A stretch of DNA of 11,788 nt from contig JAVBRX010000044.1 of NCBI GenBank assembly GCA_031547465.1, positions 1 through 11,788 on the forward strand. Reading direction: 5' to 3'. Both the position numbers and the translations under genes were made by a program. The notes under the pieces were generated by a model that was not told where the DNA came from, ran no database searches, and was given only the letters and a program-made list of their open reading frames with translations. Every line of letters starts with the position of its first letter. The stretch's first letter is position 1. The DNA is from Hohaiivirga sp031547465 (GTDB lineage Bacteria > Pseudomonadota > Alphaproteobacteria > Rhizobiales > Beijerinckiaceae). Below are positions 8,201 through 11,788 of the stretch, piece after piece.

Positions 8201-9044
8201 ACCATTCTTCCAGACATGGGAACTAAAAGGCCGTTTTCCGGCGATTCTCGAAGATTCCGAACAAGGCGAAGCCGCGCGCCAGCTTTATCAGGATGCGCAG
8301 GCGATGCTGGAAAGGATCGTAGCTGATCGCTGGTTCACCCCCAAGGCGGCCATCGGTTTCTGGCCCGCTAATGCGGATGGCGACGACATCCGCCTGTTCA
8401 CAGGCGAAAGCCGCAGCGAGACGCTTGCCGTCATCCACGGGCTACGCCAGCAATTGCCGCGCCGCGACGGCAAGCCGAACCTCTGTATCAGTGATTTCGT
8501 AGCACCCAAAGAGAATGGCCTTGCCGATTACATCGGTGGTTTCGTGGTGACGGCAGGCGTGGAGGAAGGCCGCATCGCCGAGAAATTCGAGCGCAACAAC
8601 GACGATTACCGTTCGATTCTCGTCAAGGCGCTGGCCGACCGCATCGCTGAAGCCTTCGCTGAGCGGATGCACGAGCGGGTGCGGCAGGAATTCTGGGGTT
8701 ATACGCCGGATGAGCGCCTTTCCAACAATGATTTGATTCGCGAAGCCTATCGCGGCATCCGTCCTGCCCCCGGCTATCCGGCTCTGCCCGACCACACCGA
8801 AAAGCGCGTGCTATTCGACCTGCTGCGGGCAGAAAAGGCTACCGGCGTGACCTTGACGGAAAGTTTTGCCATGTGGCCTGGCGCATCGGTTTCCGGCTTC
8901 TACTTCGCCCATCCGGAAGCGTTCTATTTCGGCGTCGCCAAAGTCGAGCGCGATCAGTTGGAGGATTACGCCGCCCGGAAGAACATGCCGCTGAACGAGA
9001 TTGAGCGCTGGTTGTCGCCAGTCCTTAATTACACGCCGGAATAA
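5292..9044 (+). CDS. metH: Cobalamin-dependent methionine synthase
   Basis: MetH moves the methyl group of 5-methyltetrahydrofolate through cobalamin to homocysteine, giving methionine and tetrahydrofolate. At 1250 residues it is the full four-module enzyme (E. coli 1227). The homocysteine module has DGAMGT (39-44) and the zinc cysteines Cys265 (GLNCALG), Cys328 and Cys329 (GGCCGTS). The folate module begins near FVNVGERTNVTGS (374 onward). The cap helices (about 705-755) precede the B12 module, with DVHDIGKN and cobalt-ligand His779, then SGLITPS and GGATTS. The reactivation module ends the protein, with RPAPGYPALPDHTEK (1157 onward) binding SAM for reductive methylation. GAGG five bases before the ATG marks the start. 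The 63-base gap after metF holds no terminator, SahR-like palindrome or room for a cobalamin riboswitch, so transcription probably continues from the sahR promoter. Confidence 0.98.
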   Translation: MTEANKSKTSRSHASRRVDGAEVLKALNTAAATRILVLDGAMGTELQKLKLTEADFRGERFFDSAIDLKGNNDILSLTKPDAVRNVHLDYYRAGADIVETNTFSGTTIAQADYGLEAAVYDINYLGAKLAREAADIAEREDGRRRFVAGAVGPTNRTLSISPDVNNPGYRAITFDQLQAAYREQIVALIDGGSDIILIETIFDTLNAKAAVAASQSVFEETGIRLPVMISGTITDLSGRTLSGQTPTAFWYSLRHAEPFSIGLNCALGAREMRAHIQEIGAVADTLICAYPNAGLPNEFGLYDESPEAMAALVGEFAQSGLVNVVGGCCGTSPAHIHAIAGAVKGMKPRAIPDVPRRMRLAGLEPFTLTADIPFVNVGERTNVTGSARFRKLVTNGDYAAALDVARDQVANGAQVIDVNMDEGLLDSEKAMVEFLNLVAAEPDIARVPVMVDSSKFSVIEAGLKCLQGKAIVNSISLKEGEENFISQAKICRSYGAAVVVMAFDETGQADTFKRKVAICERAYKILTEKVGFPPEDIIFDPNIFAVATGIEEHDNYGVDFIEAVGAIRASMPYASISGGVSNLSFSFRGNEPVREAMHSAFLYHAIKKGMNFGIVNAGQLAIYDDLAPELRELCEDVVLNRRKDATERLLQAAERFRGGGQTAKVADLAWRAQPVEKRLEHALIHGITEFIEADTEEARAKAERPLHVIEGPLMAGMNVVGDLFGAGKMFLPQVVKSARVMKQAVAYLTPFIEKEKAAGGKGRSSAGKVLMATVKGDVHDIGKNIVSVVLDCNNYEIVDLGVMVPANRILKAARDEKVDVIGLSGLITPSLDEMVHVEGEMEREGFDIPLLIGGATTSRVHTAVKIHPAYERGQVVHVNDASRAVGVVSNLLSPETHGSTIAAVREEYARVTEAHRRSEADKQRLPLAKARANKLALDWKNYAPPRPTFTGARAFHTYDVAELIPYIDWTPFFQTWELKGRFPAILEDSEQGEAARQLYQDAQAMLERIVADRWFTPKAAIGFWPANADGDDIRLFTGESRSETLAVIHGLRQQLPRRDGKPNLCISDFVAPKENGLADYIGGFVVTAGVEEGRIAEKFERNNDDYRSILVKALADRIAEAFAERMHERVRQEFWGYTPDERLSNNDLIREAYRGIRPAPGYPALPDHTEKRVLFDLLRAEKATGVTLTESFAMWPGASVSGFYFAHPEAFYFGVAKVERDQLEDYAARKNMPLNEIERWLSPVLNYTPE

Positions 9045-9048
9045 AGGC

Positions 9049-9074
9049 ACGATTCGAAGGCATTCGACCATCGT
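9049..9074 (+). terminator. Hairpin just after metH, possible operon end
   Basis: Four bases after the metH stop, ACGATTCGAA (9049-9058) can pair with TTCGA (9063-9067) and ATCGT (9070-9074) around a GGCA loop, with a two-base CC bulge. The following bases (AGCATTCTCTTAG) lack a T run. It may therefore be an mRNA-stabilising or Rho-dependent 3' end rather than a classic intrinsic terminator. The rest of the 131-base gap to the next gene shows no clear promoter. Confidence 0.4.
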
Positions 9075-9175
9075 AGCATTCTCTTAGCCCAAGGAAAGGG
9101 GGACAAAGGTTATCAGGACAGCCCCGCCGGATTTGCTACGCAGCGGCAGGATCAACAAGCCGGATCGCACCCATC

Positions 9176-10504
9176 ATGCCCGTTTCGTTCTTCAATGACT
9201 TGCTCCAGACAGTACTCGAACGGGGACGGACCGTTCTCGGGCGTCCGCGCGTCAATGGCGACGCCGACCTGGTTCATCTCAGCGAAGAACTGCTTTCGGG
9301 CAAAGGTGAAGCCTCCGGTGTCGCTCAGGCACGACTGATCCTTGATGTTTACGCCGCCAGCAGCGCCGAAAAGCGTCTCGTTTTCATGGATGCTCTGGTA
9401 GAATCCTTCGGCGCCGACCGCGAAGCCGTCGAAGCCGCAATGTCTGCCTATAAGGATAACCCGAACGAGACCACCCTGCACCGGCTGTTCATGGTTTCCG
9501 AGCCGAGGCGGCAGGAACTGATGCGGCGGCTCAACCTCGCACCGGGCGGCACGACGGCACTCGTCCGGATGCGCGAGGAACTCCTGACACATCTGTCGGC
9601 ACGGCCATGGCTGAAAGTGGTCGATGCCGATCTGCTGCACCTGTTTTCATCCTGGTTCAACCGAGGGTTTCTGGTTCTGCAATCGCTGAGCTGGAATAGC
9701 CCGGCCAGCATCCTCGAAAAGCTGATCCGTTACGAGGCCGTGCATCACATCACCGGCTGGGACGACCTGCGCCGCCGTCTGGAGCCGCTGGACCGACGCT
9801 GTTACGCCTTCTTCCATCCGCGCCTTGCCGACGAGCCGCTGATTTTCGTCGAGGTGGCGCTCACCGGAGATATTCCCTCTGAGATTGCCCCCCTGCTCGC
9901 CGAGGAACGGCGTGTGCTTCCGGCCAAGGAGGCGACAACCGCCGTCTTCTATTCCATTTCTAACACTCAGAAGGGACTGGCCGGTGTCTCCTTCGGTAAT
10001 TTTCTCATCAAGCAGGTGGCCGAAGATCTGCGGCGTGAATTGCCGAACCTGAAGACATTCGTCACCCTGTCGCCGGTTCCCGGGTTCGCCGCCTGGCTTG
10101 AGCGGGAACTCGCCGCCGACGATCCAAGCCTCATTGAGGAAAAAACCAAGCGCGAACTAGAAATTCTCAAGGACGCTACATGGCCGGACGATAAGGATAA
10201 ACGCGAAAAAGTGCAAAAAGCGCTCATGCCCGCCGCTGCCAGCTACTTTCTTAAGGCCAAAGGGCAATCCGGGAAACCGGTCGACCCTGTGGCCAAATTC
10301 CACCTGCGCAACGGCGCCCGTCTGGAGCGGATCAATTTTCTCGGAAACAATTCAAAGCAGGGACTGCGGCAATCGCACGGAGTTATGGTAAATTACCTTT
10401 ATGCTCTTGATGACATCGAGCGTAATCACGAAGCTTTTATCGGTTCCGGAGAGGTTGTTGCATCGACTACGGTGAAAAAATTGTTAGGGAAAGGTGAGCG
10501 CTAA
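9176..10504 (+). CDS. Malonyl-CoA decarboxylase
   Basis: The enzyme converts malonyl-CoA to acetyl-CoA and CO2, allowing growth on malonate or removal of malonyl-CoA. Its 442 residues are close to bacterial homologues. An all-helical N-terminal domain (about 1-165) is followed by a GNAT-like catalytic domain. The conserved run is HITGWDDLRRRLEP, FFHPRLADEPLIFVEVAL, FYSISNTQKGLAGVSFGNFL and TLSPVPGF with Ser299, then FHLRNGARLERIN with His376. These align with the catalytic Ser329 and His423 of human MLYCD. The ATG at 9176 is the first start in the frame, and its ribosome site is poor. In rhizobia matA, the decarboxylase gene, is followed by the malonyl-CoA synthetase gene matB; here the next DNA is a transposase remnant, so any partner gene is elsewhere, lost or displaced. 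Confidence 0.95.
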   Translation: MPVSFFNDLLQTVLERGRTVLGRPRVNGDADLVHLSEELLSGKGEASGVAQARLILDVYAASSAEKRLVFMDALVESFGADREAVEAAMSAYKDNPNETTLHRLFMVSEPRRQELMRRLNLAPGGTTALVRMREELLTHLSARPWLKVVDADLLHLFSSWFNRGFLVLQSLSWNSPASILEKLIRYEAVHHITGWDDLRRRLEPLDRRCYAFFHPRLADEPLIFVEVALTGDIPSEIAPLLAEERRVLPAKEATTAVFYSISNTQKGLAGVSFGNFLIKQVAEDLRRELPNLKTFVTLSPVPGFAAWLERELAADDPSLIEEKTKRELEILKDATWPDDKDKREKVQKALMPAAASYFLKAKGQSGKPVDPVAKFHLRNGARLERINFLGNNSKQGLRQSHGVMVNYLYALDDIERNHEAFIGSGEVVASTTVKKLLGKGER

Positions 10505-10527
10505 ATGTCCGCCCCAAAAGTAGTTGA

Positions 10528-11035
10528 GTGATTTCAGTCATTGGTGATTCAGTACGGTTTGCGAAGATCGAGAGGAAATCACGAGGCACGAAGCAGACGG
10601 ATATCGCCATTCCGGTCTTCGGCTACAAGAACCATATCTCGATTGACGCCAGGCATGGCTTCATCCGGCGCTACGTGGTGACGGATGCGGCTGCGCGAGG
10701 GATTGACCGATCCGAACAATACGGCATCGAGCGTATGGGCGGATACGGCGTACCGCTCGCAGGAGAATGAGCACTATCTTGCCGAGCATGGCAATGTCAG
10801 CCGCATTCATCGCAAGAAACCCAAAGGCAAGGCCATGTCGTTGGCCCGGGCGAATGCGGCCAGGTCGAAGGTGCGGGTTCACGTCGAGCATGTCTTTGCC
10901 CGACAGAAAGGGCCGATGGCTCTGTTCATCCGCACCATCGGTATTGCCCGTGCCACCTTCAGGATCGGCATGGCCAATCTCGCCTGCAACATGAAGTGGC
11001 TCGTCTCCTGGCAGAGAAGACTCACGCCTGCATGA
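10528..11035 (+). pseudogene. Truncated and frameshifted IS5-family transposase
   Basis: Two frames together give the C-terminal half of an IS5-type DDE transposase. The first (10528 to about 10690) reads KQTDIAIPVFGYKNHISID and IRRYVVTDAA. The second (about 10688-11035) reads LREGLTDPNNTASSVWADTAYRS, SRIHRKKPKGKAM, VEHVFARQKGPM and FIRTIGIARATFRIGMANLA. The break falls where intact relatives have about six residues between VTDAA and LREGL, so a small out-of-frame deletion is likely. VWADTAYRS carries the second catalytic Asp and VEHVF the Glu, but the N-terminal half with the first Asp is missing, so the gene is dead. It begins within about 25-50 bases of the malonyl-CoA decarboxylase stop. 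I could not define the element's ends: ATTTCAG (10531-10537) and CTGAAAT (11048-11054) are inverted but too short to trust. The 69 bases from 11036 to 11104 hold no gene. Confidence 0.85.
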
Positions 11036-11104
11036 TGCCCAAAGGGGCTGAAATGCAAAACATAGAGTGAAAATCACAAGTAGAAAGACGGCACAGATCT
11101 GCGC

Positions 11105-11788
11105 TCACAACGCAGAAGGACGGGTATCGCCGTGTTTCAACACCTTTCGCATCACGCTCGGCAACGCCTCCCTCTCCAGCATCTGCCCCGCCACGAAGCG
11201 CATTCCCGCCGGAGCTATGGCGGAACGGGGTTCTCGGGCAATGAACACGGTCAGTTCCAAGGTCAAATGCGTGAACACATGTTTGACGATGCCAGGGAGT
11301 TTCTTCCAGCGAGCGTCCATCGGCGCGTCGAGCATGGCTTTGCTCAGATCGTAATCGGGTCGCCAGTCGCTGGTCGGCGGTTCCGTCATGCCGCCGAGCA
11401 GACCCGCGGACGGGCGGGTGCGCAGCAGCACTGCGCCGTCGGCACGCAGCACCACGAAGGCGGCGCCTTTGCGGGTTTCGCGAACCGGTTTCGGGGCTTT
11501 GCGCGGCAGGGTTTCCTGTACGCCTGCCAGCCGGGCGGCGCATGGGTCGCGCCAGGGGCAAAGGGCGCAGGCCGGGCGTTTCGGGGTGCATATCGTCGCG
11601 CCGAGATCCATCAGCGCCTGCGCGAAATCGCCGGGGCGATTTTCCGGCACAAGGGTGCTTATGCGCTCGCGAATCGTTCCCCTGGCTTGTGGTAACGGCT
11701 CCTCGATCCGGAGCATCCGTGTTGTCACCCGCTCGACATTGCCGTCAATGGCAACCGTTCGATGGTTGAAGGCGATGGCGGCGATGGC
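11105..11788 (-). CDS. mutY: A/G-specific adenine DNA glycosylase, N-terminus outside the window
   Basis: MutY removes adenine mispaired with 8-oxoguanine or guanine, preventing G-to-T changes after oxidative damage. The visible 227 codons begin inside the glycosylase domain at AIAAIAFNHRTVAIDGNVER, where the Asp of the DGN motif is the catalytic residue. The cysteines in CTPKRPACALCPWRDPC have the C-X6-C-X2-C-X5-C spacing of the 4Fe-4S cluster loop. After a linker, AAFVVLRADGAVLLRTRP starts the C-terminal NUDIX-like domain that recognises 8-oxoguanine, with GLLGGMTEPPTSDW and KHVFTHLTLEL typical of MutY. The helix-hairpin-helix and most of the six-helix domain lie beyond the right edge. The stop at 11105 is 69 bases from the transposase remnant, and the two read towards each other. 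No defect is visible in the part shown. Confidence 0.95.
   Translation of the reverse strand, partial: AIAAIAFNHRTVAIDGNVERVTTRMLRIEEPLPQARGTIRERISTLVPENRPGDFAQALMDLGATICTPKRPACALCPWRDPCAARLAGVQETLPRKAPKPVRETRKGAAFVVLRADGAVLLRTRPSAGLLGGMTEPPTSDWRPDYDLSKAMLDAPMDARWKKLPGIVKHVFTHLTLELTVFIAREPRSAIAPAGMRFVAGQMLEREALPSVMRKVLKHGDTRPSAL

Noticed and set aside
10531..11054. ATTTCAG and CTGAAAT as terminal inverted repeats of the IS remnant
   Set aside because: Seven bases is too short, neighbouring bases do not pair, and no target-site duplication flanks them.
10661..11077. 138-codon antisense frame over the transposase remnant
   Set aside because: The opposite strand carries clear transposase motifs; the antisense frame resembles nothing I know.
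11090..11104. Small stem (GCGCA/TGTGC on the minus strand) after the mutY stop as a terminator
   Set aside because: Only five pairs including one G-U, and no T run follows in the direction of mutY transcription.

Overview
The window looks like a chromosomal stretch from an alphaproteobacterium. I base this on the GC-rich coding DNA, the SahR-type regulator placed ahead of metF and metH, the single-chain malonyl-CoA decarboxylase and the IS5-type transposase remnant. I cannot name the genus from sequence alone.

Layout. Bases 1-221 (minus) hold the start of a ribbon-helix-helix antitoxin-type regulator, preceded by two small palindromes that look like its operator. A cold-shock protein (498-707, plus) follows after a leader containing a hairpin, and ends at a hairpin terminator candidate. 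AMP nucleosidase (847-2376, plus) converges on a site-2-type M50 membrane protease (2400-3269, minus). The protease faces away from the central cassette across a short AT-rich control region.

The core is sahR-metF-metH (3307-9044, plus). SahR is an ArsR-type DNA-binding domain fused to a methyltransferase-like domain, known in this family as a sensor of S-adenosylhomocysteine (SAH). Just upstream is a clean inverted repeat, ATATAAA-N6-TTTATAT (3268-3287), which I take to be its operator. sahR and metF overlap by one base and metH follows after 63 bases, so the three probably form one autoregulated operon. MetF makes 5-methyltetrahydrofolate, MetH uses it to remethylate homocysteine to methionine, and SahR would relieve repression when SAH builds up.

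Downstream lie malonyl-CoA decarboxylase (9176-10504, plus), a frameshifted and 5'-truncated IS5-family transposase (about 10528-11035), and on the minus strand the C-terminal two thirds of the DNA repair glycosylase MutY (11105-11788), cut by the window edge.

I found no CRISPR array, tRNA or rRNA and no clearly novel multi-gene system. The most distinctive content is the SahR cassette with its operator, the protease that shares that control region, and the matching translation starts of the cold-shock gene and amn.
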